The notes below the pieces were generated by a model, which searched no databases, was not told the DNA's origin, and saw only the letters and a program-made list of their open reading frames with translations. The position numbers were made by a program, and so were the translations under genes. A DNA stretch of 40,592 bases from Pigoraptor vietnamica (lineage: Eukaryota > Opisthokonta > Filasterea): contig CALSCQ010002045.1 in assembly GCA_943704525.1 (NCBI GenBank), forward strand, positions 1 through 40,592, written 5' to 3'. Shown here piece after piece: positions 1 to 10,417 of the stretch. Every line of letters starts with the position of its first letter. The first letter of the stretch is position 1.

Positions 1-19
1 CCCCGCCGAATCGTCGCAG

Positions 20-1390
20 ATGGAGAATGCCGAAACTGCTGTCGCAGCCCGCGCGCCCGCCGACAATGCTTCGCCGACGCACTACGGAGGACGTGACGAC
101 ATGATTATTTTCCCGTCTTCCCCGAACTACATCGCCAAGTTCGTCGCACCTGTGGGACCCACGGACGCACGCCGCGGCCACAAGGACGACTGGGCGGCCG
201 AACTCGATCGCGAAGGGCTGTTGAAGATAGGTGGCGTTGCGATTGACTACGAAACCGCCATCGAATCAACGAAGGACGGCAACGTTCGCCTGAGCGTCAC
301 GATCACGAGCCCGGCGGTCACCGGCGACGGTTGCCCTGTGGAGAAGTCGCCGGTGGAGGAGACTGGCGGCGGCGGCGGAGTAGGCGGCATGCGGCGCGCC
401 GGGGTAATGCACCGCGTCCGTTCATTCATCGGGGCGCAATGGGAGAACAAATTGCGCGAAGAGGAGCGCCTGTCGAAGATCGCCGAGGATTTGCGCGCCG
501 ACAGACTCGGTCCCGACGTTGCCTACGTGCGCGTCAACGGCATGCTCGGTGAAAACGCGGACGCCCGCAAGTTCTGTGAGAGCTTCGCCGATAACGAGGC
601 GAAGGCCATAATACGGATCGTCGAGACGGTGGACGACGGCAAGGGAGTCGCATTCGCCGTCATTATGGCCAGGTCGTCGACCGACGCGGAAGACATCGCG
701 AAAAAAATGCGCGACGCAATGCAACAGGCACGGGACGCGAACGAAGCGTCCGTCCGTAACAACCCGACGCGCATATCCACTACAAACTCCATCGGTGTGT
801 CCTCTCCTGTCACGGCCTACGCCGGCGACGCGAAACTCTACTGCGGAGGGCGCGACGACGTGGGCATGGCAGTGCGCCAGGAATCCAACGGCAAGATCCG
901 CATACTCGTCGAGGTCCCACGTGACCATTTGAAGCAGCTATTCACGTTTCGGGAGTACGAAGCGTCGACGCCGGTGGTGCCTTCCGGCCGCACTCAACCC
1001 AGTGACTACATGCCCGACCGTGTGCGGGCATTCCTCAACACAGCGACTGAGGAGAACGCGCCGTTGCCCGTGATCAGCGTGGACTGCGAGACGTGGACGG
1101 CGGGCGGGAAACCGTCGGCGCGCATTGCGATACACGTCAGCGCGAAGGGCGCCGCCACCGCCGAAAGCTACGTCGCGGCGCTGCTGCAAAAGCTCGACAA
1201 GTGCCACGCTCTCCTCAAACTGCGGCGGCGCATAAAGAAGCCCTCCATGGAGGAGTATCCCGAATCGTGGACTGCGGCGTTCACAGCGCCGGCCGTCGTC
1301 AAACCTACGCCCGTCCGCCGAGACCGCTACGCAGCGGCAGACAGGCGCGCGGAACGCGTACGAGATGCGTTGGACAATCTTTTCTTTTGA
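20..1390 (+). CDS. Hypothetical repeat-containing protein, probably 5'-partial
   Basis: I do not recognise this protein. The reading frame is open to the left edge (six further codons before the first ATG at 20), so the true N-terminus may lie outside the window. From that ATG it is 456 residues and ends at TGA 1388-1390. I see no signal peptide or membrane segment. A Gly run (GGGGGVGG) lies near residue 117. Three stretches look related: GVAIDYETAIES followed by a strand-like segment, AIIRIVETVDDGKG followed by SSTDAEDIAKKM, and PVISVDCETWTAGG followed by AATAESYVAALLQKL. Each gives a beta strand, an ET motif, a turn, a second strand and a helix, suggesting internal duplication. GGRDD also occurs twice (near residues 24 and 278). 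The C-terminus is basic. It faces the 3' end of the G8 gene. Coding status is supported by length and GC-rich codon use; function is unknown. Confidence 0.6.
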   Translation: MENAETAVAARAPADNASPTHYGGRDDMIIFPSSPNYIAKFVAPVGPTDARRGHKDDWAAELDREGLLKIGGVAIDYETAIESTKDGNVRLSVTITSPAVTGDGCPVEKSPVEETGGGGGVGGMRRAGVMHRVRSFIGAQWENKLREEERLSKIAEDLRADRLGPDVAYVRVNGMLGENADARKFCESFADNEAKAIIRIVETVDDGKGVAFAVIMARSSTDAEDIAKKMRDAMQQARDANEASVRNNPTRISTTNSIGVSSPVTAYAGDAKLYCGGRDDVGMAVRQESNGKIRILVEVPRDHLKQLFTFREYEASTPVVPSGRTQPSDYMPDRVRAFLNTATEENAPLPVISVDCETWTAGGKPSARIAIHVSAKGAATAESYVAALLQKLDKCHALLKLRRRIKKPSMEEYPESWTAAFTAPAVVKPTPVRRDRYAAADRRAERVRDALDNLFF

Positions 1391-1984
1391 TCTGCTCGGA
1401 ATGAGCGGGCCAAAGTGCGCGCGGCGACGGTCCTCGAACGGTCTCGTGCGTCTTCGGCAATACAATAGGCCTTGTCCAGGGGCTTTGTACTGCGCCGTTG
1501 TGTTAGGCCCTATTGCTTTAGCTGTGTTTGCCGACTCCGCACGTGTCCACTGATGATGGTGTTGTTACAGCGATCAGCTTTCGGAACAGACGGGCCTCTT
1601 CTTCGTAATGCGAGTCTGCAAGTGTGCGTGCGTGCGAATGCGTGGCGTGTGTGTGTGCGTGCGAGTGCGTGGCGGGTGTGTGTGCGTGCGAGTGCGTGGC
1701 ACGTGTGTGTGTGCGTGCGAGTGCGTGGCGCGTGTGTGTGCGTGCGAGTGCGTGGCGCGTGTGTGTGCGTGCGAGTGTCTGTGCGCGCGTGTGTGCGCGT
1801 GCGAGTGTCTGTGCGCGCGTGTGTGCGCGTGTGTGTGCGTGCGAGCCTTGCAATCACTGGTCATTTGCTTCTCTTATCGTTTCACTCTTTAGTCTCACTG
1901 CGCGCACACACTCACGCACGCCGAGCTCAATCTGCTTCACGCGCACGCACGCACGCACGCACGCACGCAAACGCGGTTATCGCC
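1391..1984. other. Spacer between convergent gene ends, mostly minisatellite
   Basis: This is the 3' flank of both neighbours. After about 230 bases of ordinary sequence it is dominated by a TG-rich minisatellite (1620-1856) and a (GCAC)n run (about 1941-1972). I see no gene here; frames through the repeat encode only Cys/Val- or His/Thr-rich strings. Confidence 0.6.
1620..1856. repeat. TG/CG-rich minisatellite, unit about 27-30 bp
   Basis: Tandem copies of a unit built on GTGCGTGCGAGTGCGTGGC followed by GCGTGTGTGT run across this stretch. The later copies are diverged and carry GTGTCTGTGCGC. The alternating purine-pyrimidine sequence could adopt Z-DNA. Confidence 0.8.
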
Positions 1985-4900
1985 TCACACGGGCATCAGC
2001 GGCGCCGCGTCCTCGCCCCTCTTCTTGTACTTGTGCACTGCGACGGCAACGCCGACAATCGCACACGCGACGGTGGCACCGGCGAAGGCCGTCCCCACGA
2101 CAAAGGCCCCGGCTGCGGACGAATCGCCAGTTGCGGACTGTCCGCCGTTCGCGAATCGCGTGCCGGCCGACAACCGTCTTGCGCGCGATGCGAATGCACC
2201 AACGGCGCGCTGCGGGCGGTCGCCGTCGTTCTCCACCGTCGCGGGATCGGGGTTTTTTTCTGGCGACTGCGACGAGTGCTGCCCTTCGGCTGCCGTTTCG
2301 GGCTGCTCACGCTCACGGTGCTCGGGATCAATCGCCCAGTCTTGTATGGGGAGATCGACTGCAGGGGGATCGACAGCGGGGGGTTCGACGGCGACGTCCT
2401 CAGCTGGGCGAACGACGGGTGCGCGCGCGACGGAGGGCTGCGCCGTGCCGCCGGTGGCCTGTTCGGGAGTGCGCTGGACGTCGCGGGCGTCGAGGAGCGA
2501 CTTTTGGGGGCAGTAGTTGCTCGGAGTGCCGGCGCAGTCGTTGTGGACCGTCGTGTTGGCGCGGACGAGCGGCGTGTTCCAGGGCGCCTCGCACGAAAAC
2601 TTCTTCGTGAGGGGGAGGCCGACCTCCGCGTACGGCTTGGGCTTGAACGCCTTGGGCAGCGTGAAGACGAACGCGAGGCAGCCGCCGCGCGGGCAGTCGG
2701 CGAGAGAGCGACCTGCCGTCGCAGAGTGGCCGCTCGCGCGCGTGGCCCAATACTCACAGACATCCTTGAGCGTCTCGCGGAGCTGCGGGTCCGTCACGTT
2801 GCGCGAGACGACGCAGCCGGTGCCGGTGTGGTTCGGCTCGCACACGTCGCGGGGCATGCACTGGGCCCAGGGCTCGGTCCCGGCGATGTCAAAGTCGCCG
2901 GCGATGAGGGCGTTGTCGAGCGTGACGGTGAGGACGCCGTTCGACACGGACGCGCTGCCCTTGATGCTCGGCGCGGGGATGATCGCCTGTTGCTTGTTGT
3001 CGCCGTCGAGGTACTCCGTCGGAAACACGCGCGCGAAGAAGCCGTCCTTCGAAACGTCGAAGCCCTCGCCGACGTAGATCTGGTACGTCACGCTGCTCGT
3101 CTTCTGCGGGTAGAGCTGGTAGAGGGCGTACGAGTCGCCGCCCTGGAACAGCGCCTGCGAGCGGAAGTTGCTCTTGAAGCGCGCAGGTGTGGTCGGCCCC
3201 GTACCTCACGATGGACAAGATGACGTACTACATCGACACGCGCCAGCAGGGGCTCGACGGGCCCGTGTGCTCCCGCTTCAAGAGCAACTTCCGCTCGCAG
3301 GCGCTGTTCCAGGGCGGCGAGGTACGGGGCCGACCACACCTGCGAGCCCGCCATCATCGATGCGTGCGTGCACGAGAGCATGCCGTTGGCAGCCGAGACG
3401 GCGCCGCAGATGTCGGCCTTGCACAGCTCGTCGTCGTCCTGAAGAAGTTGGCGGTAGATGGGCACGTAGGGGAACGTCGTGTGGACGTTCGAGATGTCGC
3501 TCGACGGCTTCGTCGGGTCCTTGAGGCCCCAGTTGAGGTCCACGCGCCACGCCGAGGGCATGTCCTTGCTGCGACGGGCCGACGTGAGCACCGTCGTGAG
3601 CGCCTCGAATGGCGTCGTCTGCACGCCGAACGACCGGCACTCGGGCACCTGCGGCGGCGTGTTGAAGAACGTGTTGCTCGAGAGCGACGACGTGCGCATC
3701 GTGTGCGGGTTCACGACGCCCGTCAGCGTGCCGTCCTCATCGATCAGAATGGTCGACGTGTCGATCGGTCGCACGTTGTCGAAGAGGCCGTGGCCGGCGA
3801 GCGTGGGCTGCGACTTCGGACCGGAGAAGAGATACGGCTGCGTGACGTCGACGACCGTGTGGCGCAGCGTCTCCTTATCGAACGCCGACCGGCGGAAGGC
3901 GAAGGCGGGCGGGTAGTAGAACCCATTCGGCTGCTTCCACCCGATCGCGGCGCTGGTGACGGTCATGTGACGCGAGTTGCGGCCGCGGGAGATGTCCTGG
4001 GGCTGGTTCGACATGCGATAGACGCCGCACTCGGCGCTGCCAAGCGAGGCGTCGCAAGAAAAGTTGCCGGCGTTCATGAACACGCTCCCGTCCGCGAAGA
4101 ACGGGCCGTCGTAGATGGTGATCAGGCGCGAGTTCTGCAGGCCACCCGCGTTGATTGCGACGCCCTCCGCGGGGATTGGGCAGCTCGATGCGAGGCACAG
4201 CGACTCGTCGACGACGGGACCGGTGAAGTTCGCGTGCTTGCTCTCGGTCTGCGTGCGACCGATGAAGATCGAGTTGCTGGCGAGCATCCAAAACCCCGGG
4301 GGCGCATCGAGCCACGAGCCGCCGGTCACGAAGCCGACGCCGCCGAACAGCTGGTCGGTGACGGCGGCGTTGGAGACGAGGAACCAGTAGCCACGCAGCC
4401 ACACGGAGCCAAAGTTGACCTCGGCCCAGTTGAACGAGGTGCGGAAGCGGTCGATGAGAGCGGCGCTGCAAAGAAGAGGGTTGCGGTAGTGGTCGTCGGA
4501 GCCGGGGAAGGGAGGAGAGCGGTACAGGCTGGCCTTTGCGCACGTGACTGCGTCGTTGATCTGGTAGATGGCGTCGTTGCTGAAGCGCGTCGGCTGGAAG
4601 TTCTGCGTGACGCGCGGCAGCATGTTCGACTGCACCTGGTACGCCGCAGGGCGGGGAACGCTGTCGCGCTGGCCGCCGTTGAAGCCGGCGTCGCGCGTGG
4701 ACACGGGGAAGATGTCGATGGACGTCTGGATGCCTGCGTACGCCGTTCCGCACGAGTTGCCGCGGAAGCGCTTGATGGGGCTGAGGCGGCCGGGAATCTT
4801 GTGCCACTGTGCGTAGTCGCGCGAGGTGCTCGTCTTGGACGCCCACAGGAGTGAGCTGCTGGCGCCGCTGAGCTCCGAACCGAGCAGCCAGAAGCACGTG

Positions 4901-6754
4901 CCGAACCCGTGCACGCCGATCGCTGCATTGCCGACAATCTGCGGGTGTGCGTGAGAGCAATCAGCACGTTGATTGCAACAGCAGTGACGAATGCTGCCGT
5001 GCCGTCAACAGGAAAACACTGCGCGCGCACTCACGTCGTTCCACGCGTTCATGACCCAGAAACCCGTGGGCATGTAGTCGTCGCTGCCGCCAACCCGCGA
5101 GGGGTCGCTGACCGTGACGCCGGGGAGGATGCCGGGCACCTTGCGCGCGGTGAGGGCGCCCGCGGGCTGCGCCTTTAGGTAGGTCATTAGGGGCGCGCGC
5201 ATGCCAACGGCCAGGTTGTGGCACACGCGGTTGTTGATCTCGCTCGCGTCCTCCAGGTAGAAGCCGTGACCGACGGAGAGGTAGCCGACGTTGCGCGAGA
5301 GCTCGACGTTGTGCGTGCCGTGGATGACGGCGAAGCGGGTCATCGAGTCCCAGGAGGACGAGTCGCGCACAAACGAACGCGTGTACGTCGTCTCCTTCGC
5401 GAGGTGCCAGTGGATGGGGTAGTGCGCCATGCGGCCGCCCTGGCCGAGCTGGCGGAATTCGACGCCCTGCACCTCGTACTTTGCAAAGCCCTGGCGAACG
5501 ATCGTGTGGCCGCCAAAGTAGCACATGGGGTCGGTGGAGCCTGCGCCACACGCCGAAGCGGCGGGGAACGCGGCGTCGGCCGTCGCACCCAGCGAGCGGA
5601 TCGTAATGCTGCGCGTGAGCAGACCAACAACGGCGCGCGTGTCGACGTCCTTGTTCGGGTTGCGGGCCTGCTGGCGGAGCGCGTCGTCCACGGCGGTCAG
5701 ATCGCCAAAGTGGTCCCACTGCAGCGGCGCCGTGAGCTTCACCACCTTTGCGCCCGCGACGTCGGCTGCGACCGAGACGACCTCCGAGTGGCTGGGGTGC
5801 CAGTCGGTGGTACCCAGCACGATCGTGTCTCCGCGACGCCAGTTGACGGCGCGGTCGAGCGTGATCGACGAAGCGCCCGCCTTTGCCGTGACACCGAGGC
5901 GTGCCCACGAGTGTCCGGTCAGCTGCGCCCATGCATCGGACGAGTGGGGGTCGGCGGGCGTCTCGCACTCGTCGCTGTGGTCGCTCGTCGGGTCGACAAA
6001 GTGCTTGGGATCGACGCCGTTGCGGCCGAACAGCTCGAGGCTACCGCCGTACGAGACGGCGAGGACCTTGAAGCCGAACATGTTGCCGGTGCCGTCGATG
6101 GCGAGGGGTCCGTAGCCCTCGAACGCGCTGTTCTGTCCGGACGCGGCGCAGGTGGCAGGCCCTGCGCACGGCGAGGTGGCCTTGCTTCCGTTGCAGCAGA
6201 AGCGGGACTTTGCCGCCTCGGCCGGGTAGCAGCCGCCCTCTGTCTTGCACGCGATGCCTGTGGCCGCGACGGAGCCCTGCTTGGTCGGGTCGTCGCCCCA
6301 GAGCGAGACGGTGAGGTTGCCGCCGGCGCAGCCAAAGGGGCGGCACCACTGTCCCGCGACAATTCGACCGCCCTGTTCGATGAGGATGGAGTTGGCGCGG
6401 AGCTCGATCTGGCTGCCGTCGTCCACGAACCAGAGCATGCCGCCGGCGAGGACGTTGATGTGGCGGTAGGTGTAGGTGCCGGCGCCGAATGCCATGCATG
6501 TCTTGACGACAATGTCGGTCGAGGGGTCCTTGGCAGACGCCGCGTTCGCCATGGTGCAGCCGTTGGGAAGAGTCGCGGACGGACACGTGCGCGTGCACGC
6601 CGGATCTTGGCTGGCGGTCGCGAGGGTCGCTGCGCAAACCCTGGCGGGTCAGCCGTCGTTCTCAGTCTGTCTGTTGCTCCCAAAGTGACTTACCGAGAGC
6701 GAGCGCAAGGACAACCGCAGCTGCAGCCGTTGTGTTGCTGCTGTTAATAGCCAT
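1985..6754 (-). CDS. G8/CEMIP-like type I membrane protein, interrupted by a local inversion
   Basis: Exons read 6754-6694, 6629-5035 and 4938 onward. The N-terminus is a signal peptide (Ala/Val/Leu-rich core ending near ATLATA-SQD). A G8-like region follows (HINVLAGGMLWFVDDGSQ, then LIEQGGRIVAG), then a beta-helix region with HYPIHWHLAKE and VGHGFYLED, as in CEMIP/TMEM2 and fibrocystin-family proteins. The C-terminus (frame ending at 1985) has a Ser/Pro/Glu-rich stalk, one membrane helix (VVGTAFAGATVACAIVG) and a short basic tail. As sequenced, the frame breaks at 3344-3135 and the upstream part stops at 3088 (1168 residues). Undoing the inversion gives 4539 coding bases, an exact multiple of three (1512 residues). 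Whether the break is real, allelic or an assembly error cannot be told here. Family members act on or bind extracellular glycans; the substrate here is unknown. Confidence 0.8.
3135..3344. repeat. Inverted segment flanked by its own inverted end-duplications
   Basis: Positions 3135-3181 (47 bp) are the exact reverse complement of 3274-3320. Positions 3182-3207 (26 bp) are the exact reverse complement of 3319-3344. The 66 bp between them (3208-3273) occur once, and read as good protein on the + strand (TMDKMTYYIDTRQQGLDGP), the strand opposite to the gene. The gene's own strand therefore reads block B, then the reverse complement of B-M-A, then block A. One junction shares 2 bp (TC) and the other shares none. 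Confidence 0.9.
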
Positions 6755-7456
6755 CTTGATCTTGCCTGGTGCGAGGGCTTGTGCGGGGTGAAAAGGACCC
6801 GGTCCGCGCACGCGGGGCTGGAACGGGGTCGTTCCGCTGGTTTCAGTGCTTTCCCTGTTGAGAGACGTGTTGTTGCTGGTTGGCGATGCTGGCGCACTTG
6901 CAGATGTGTTTATATACGCAGACTGCGCGCGAGTGCGTAGTGTGCTGTAAACACTGGCTGTGTCGCTGTGCGAGCAGGAAGGCGAGAGACTGTGCACGTT
7001 CGGTGACCTTACCAAATTGGGCTTGAGTGCGAAACGTCTAGGTAACACGCATGACCAGAAAAGGTAATTTACGCAAGCAGTGCACACTGCATGGTTACTA
7101 ATTTTAGCTCCCGCTCGAGTTAAAGTGACATGGTCCGGACTTTGTGAGGGTAACCTTCGAACAATACCCCTCCAGATTTGGATTAAAATTAAGGGCAAGA
7201 CCATATTTAGGCTTTTGGTTTAGTAGACGTCTAATAAGGTATTATGTGCAGCTTTAGTACCTATTAATAGCGTGCTTTTCACATGCCCACCAATGGTGCT
7301 GTCCACGGCCTCGCCCCCTCAACACACTCGTTTTTTCGGCTGTGCGACACTCGCTGAGAAGAGAGCACGAACATAAGCGACAAGCCCGCACAGACGCGTG
7401 CGACTAACTTGCTGTTTACGACTCTCCATCTTCTCTCGCGCAGTGACGCCACCACG
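6755..7456. other. Divergent intergenic region, G8 gene and methyltransferase
   Basis: About 700 bases separate two divergent start codons, so both promoters should lie here. The part 7020-7270 is clearly more AT-rich than the genes. Near the methyltransferase, GACTAAC (7402-7408), a pyrimidine tract and CAG (7441-7443) look like the 3' end of a 5'-UTR intron. AAG|GTATTA near 7237 is one possible donor. I see no other gene. Confidence 0.45.
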
Positions 7457-8368
7457 ATGCTGTCCACGCGCCGCGTCGGCCACTGCGCCCTTTCCTCGCG
7501 CGCCACCCTTACGCACCTCCGCGGTTTCCACGGGACGCCGGCCTCGCGTGCGAATGGAGGCGCGAAGGAGTACGTGCTGAAGACGGGCACCGAGGGCGCG
7601 GACCGTCTGCGCATCCTCGAGGAGCTCTTCGCACCCGGCACCGAGCGCTTCTTCAGGGAACTCATCGGCGTCAAGCGGGGGTGGCACGTGGCGGACATTG
7701 GGTGCGGGACGGGCGGAGTTGCGCGCATATTGGCACGCCTCGTGGGACCCGAAGGGCGCGTGACTGCGATTGACGCAAGCGAGGGCTCGGTTGCGATTGC
7801 GCGCTCCAAAGCGGAGAAGGAGGGCATCAAGAACGTCACCTTCCGCACGGGCTCTGCCTTTGCGACGGAGCTACCCGACGGTCACGTGGACATGACGTAC
7901 TGTCGGGCGCTTCTCGTGCACCTCAACGACCCCGTGAAGGCGCTGCGGGAATTTGCGCGCGTTACGCGGACGGGCGGCGTCGTGTCGTGCGAGGAGCCCG
8001 ACCTCTCCCTCCGGTGGTGCGAGCCGCCGCACCCGAGCTTCGAGCGCTACGGAAAGCTTCTGATCGCGCTCGGTGCGAAGAGGAACCAGAACTTTAAGCT
8101 CGGTCGACAGCTGCACACGAAGCTGATGGAGGCGGGGTTGCCGAAGCCGAACGTCGCTTACACGTCGAACGCAATGCTGCGTGGCGAGTCGAAGCGGCTT
8201 GTGGACCTCACGCTCGCGGAGAGCGTGGACGCGATGGTCAAGGAGGGCGTCGAGACGCGCGAGAACTTGGAGAAGATCCTGTCGGACTTGCGTGCGCTTG
8301 CGGCGGATGAAACGACACTGTTTGTTATGAATTACGGCCAGGCGTGGGCGACCAAGCCAGCAAAGTGA
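7457..8368 (+). CDS. SAM-dependent class I methyltransferase, probably mitochondrial
   Basis: The protein has 303 residues from the ATG at 7457, which sits in a favourable context (GCCACCACG-ATG). The first 30 or so residues are rich in Arg, Ser and Ala with no acids, typical of a mitochondrial presequence. The Rossmann-fold SAM site follows: motif I VADIGCGTGGVA (residues 78-89), the acidic end of strand 2 at VTAID (D106), TGSA after strand 3, and a post-II/III region with YCRALLVHL. This is the UbiE/Methyltransf_11/25 type. The YVLKTGTEGADRLRIL lead-in is common in small-molecule methyltransferases. The substrate cannot be read from sequence. The nearest ATG and the presequence favour this start over longer non-ATG extensions. 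A 5'-UTR intron ending at 7443 is likely. Confidence 0.85.
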   Translation: MLSTRRVGHCALSSRATLTHLRGFHGTPASRANGGAKEYVLKTGTEGADRLRILEELFAPGTERFFRELIGVKRGWHVADIGCGTGGVARILARLVGPEGRVTAIDASEGSVAIARSKAEKEGIKNVTFRTGSAFATELPDGHVDMTYCRALLVHLNDPVKALREFARVTRTGGVVSCEEPDLSLRWCEPPHPSFERYGKLLIALGAKRNQNFKLGRQLHTKLMEAGLPKPNVAYTSNAMLRGESKRLVDLTLAESVDAMVKEGVETRENLEKILSDLRALAADETTLFVMNYGQAWATKPAK

Positions 8369-9005
8369 GCCGACTGTGGAGCCGAGTCAACTAAAGTGTG
8401 TGTGGTTGAAGGAGGGCAGTGCCTCTCTCTCTCTGTGTGGTGTGTGGTTGAAGGAGGGTAGTGCCTGTGTGTGTGTGGTGTGTGGGTGGATGAGGGTAGT
8501 GCCCGTGTGTGTGTGGCCGTGTGGGCACTAGTATTGCGTCACGACAGTTCGCATAAGCCAGTCTGTATGTGAGCGACTGTTGCAGTCGACTGAAGTGTGT
8601 GTGATGGACGCCCTATGGAAATGTGCGTGGTTGCGTGCGGGTGCATGTGGCTGTGTAGCAGTAATAGCGCGTCATGTCAGTGTGTGAGTAGCGTGAAGAT
8701 CTCAGCCGTGTGAGTTATCTGTGCCTGTGGCCAACCGCCGCGAGTGAGCTCTTAAGACGTTTCTTGAAAGGAAAACCGATATGTACACGGCGAAGAGTAA
8801 AGACAGAGACTGAGAGAGAACTGAGTGTGTGCGAAAAAGGAACACGCCGCGCGCAACGCGGATAGGGGGTGGTGCCATCGAGAACACGCCCCAGAAGTTG
8901 AGAAAAATATCGCAGACGCAAGGCGCAGGTCCACGCACGCAACACGCGCACGCACGCACGCCGCAACGCAGACACACGCACGCGACCATACATATCCACG
9001 AACAG
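8369..9005. other. Spacer between convergent 3' ends
   Basis: The methyltransferase and phosphodiesterase genes converge on this stretch. It holds a three-copy minisatellite (8394-8517), TG-rich sequence and a CGCACG-rich run (about 8934-8986). No gene was seen. Confidence 0.6.
8394..8517. repeat. Three-copy minisatellite, unit about 40 bp
   Basis: Three successive copies share GTGTGGTTGAAGGAGGG, then TAGTGCC and a TG- or CT-rich tail. The third copy is altered to GTGGATGAGGG. Confidence 0.8.
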
Positions 9006-10323
9006 CTACGACTTGCCAACAGCCGCGTCCACGCGCTCCTTCCACCGCCTCCTGTTCTCAATGCAGTTGTCGTGGAGCGGCTTTGTCGCGGGGATGACCC
9101 GCTCGAGCAGCCCAAACGCAGGCGCGCAGATGAAATCGATGAAGCCAATCTGCATCTGAGGGAGGTCGCACGAGCGGTTCCGGTCCATCATCGGTATGGG
9201 CGTGCGACCCGCCGCGCGCTCAGCGTCGCCCTGCGCGTAAAACTCCTCAAAGATCGTACGCGCCGTCGACTCCTGCTGAACCCACGGCTTGGCGACGGCC
9301 GACACGTCGCACGCCGTCATGAGCAGCGACTGGAGCATCTGCACGTGGTCGGGCGACGACTTGTTGAAGCCGCCGTTCTGGACCGCGTCCTCGAGCTTCT
9401 TGCGGTTACCCGGATAAGACGCGAGGTCCGTCGCGAGAATGGCGTGTCGGATCACGGCGAGCATCGCACTGTACTGCTCTCGCGTGAGCCGCCCGAAGAT
9501 GTCGTGGCCCTCCTGGCGAAGGATGGTCACCGTGTGCGCAAAGTGGTGGTGCTCGAGGACGGCCGTCGAGTAGAGGCACGCTAGCGGCGTCATCTCGTTG
9601 ATCTGGAATTGGTTGTTGGTGCCGCGGTGGTCGAGGTCGTGGCAGAGACACGCGACGAAGAGTCCCATGAGTTCGATGTCGGCAAACACCTGCCGCATAC
9701 GACCGTGCTGAATGATGAGGAACATCGTGTGCGCCACGTTGAAGGCGTCTGCGGGGCGGGAGGGTCAACGGAGGGTTAGAAGATGAAACTACGTCACCCA
9801 AAGTAGCTGCGCGTGATGCAGATTTCTCCATGCGGAAAGCAAATGCTGCTTGGGCGCACACGAGAGGAAGACAGGCCGATGCAAGAACACATTCGAACAA
9901 AAAAGTGAGCCGTGTGCGATACCCACGCGTCCAGTTGTGGTACGGCACCCGTCGGTAGTTCTTTCGCACCGTCAGCACAAACCGGCAGAGCGTGTCGCGG
10001 TCCATTCGAAACTTCCCTTCGTACGCCCCGAGGTCCTCAAACATGCGCAGCACATAAAGCGGCTTCTGGTCCTCAGTGAGATCAAAGGGGCTCAGGTCAA
10101 ACGAGTCGAACATCGGAATTTCGACGACGCGCGGCACTCGCTCGTTGGCAAGGCCCTTCCACTCTTGCTCGGCGCACACGGCGTGGTACGAGAGCACCTC
10201 GAGGGCGACCTGCGCAAAGACGGAACGACGAATGTTCAGCTAAGAGTGACAAGGCAGATGCACGCGCACAGACAGCATACGGCCCACACCCCTTTGACCC
10301 CCTCCCCTCATATCAACACACAG

Positions 10324-10417
<94 letters not shown>

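Noticed and set aside
938-1465. A 175-codon minus-strand frame opposite the first protein
   Set aside because: It is antisense to a longer frame with more protein-like composition, and is Arg-rich as such shadows are.
3135-3344. Treating the inverted segment of the G8 gene as an intron (CAG|GTGTGG to TTCAAG|AGC stays in frame)
   Set aside because: It would delete conserved-looking coding sequence that is still present in reverse orientation and restores the frame exactly when turned back. The exact inverted duplications need a mutational or assembly explanation.
7409-7456. Extending the methyltransferase upstream to a non-ATG start
   Set aside because: The stretch looks like the 3' end of an intron (GACTAAC branch site, pyrimidine tract, CAG at 7441-7443), and the ATG at 7457 gives a good presequence.
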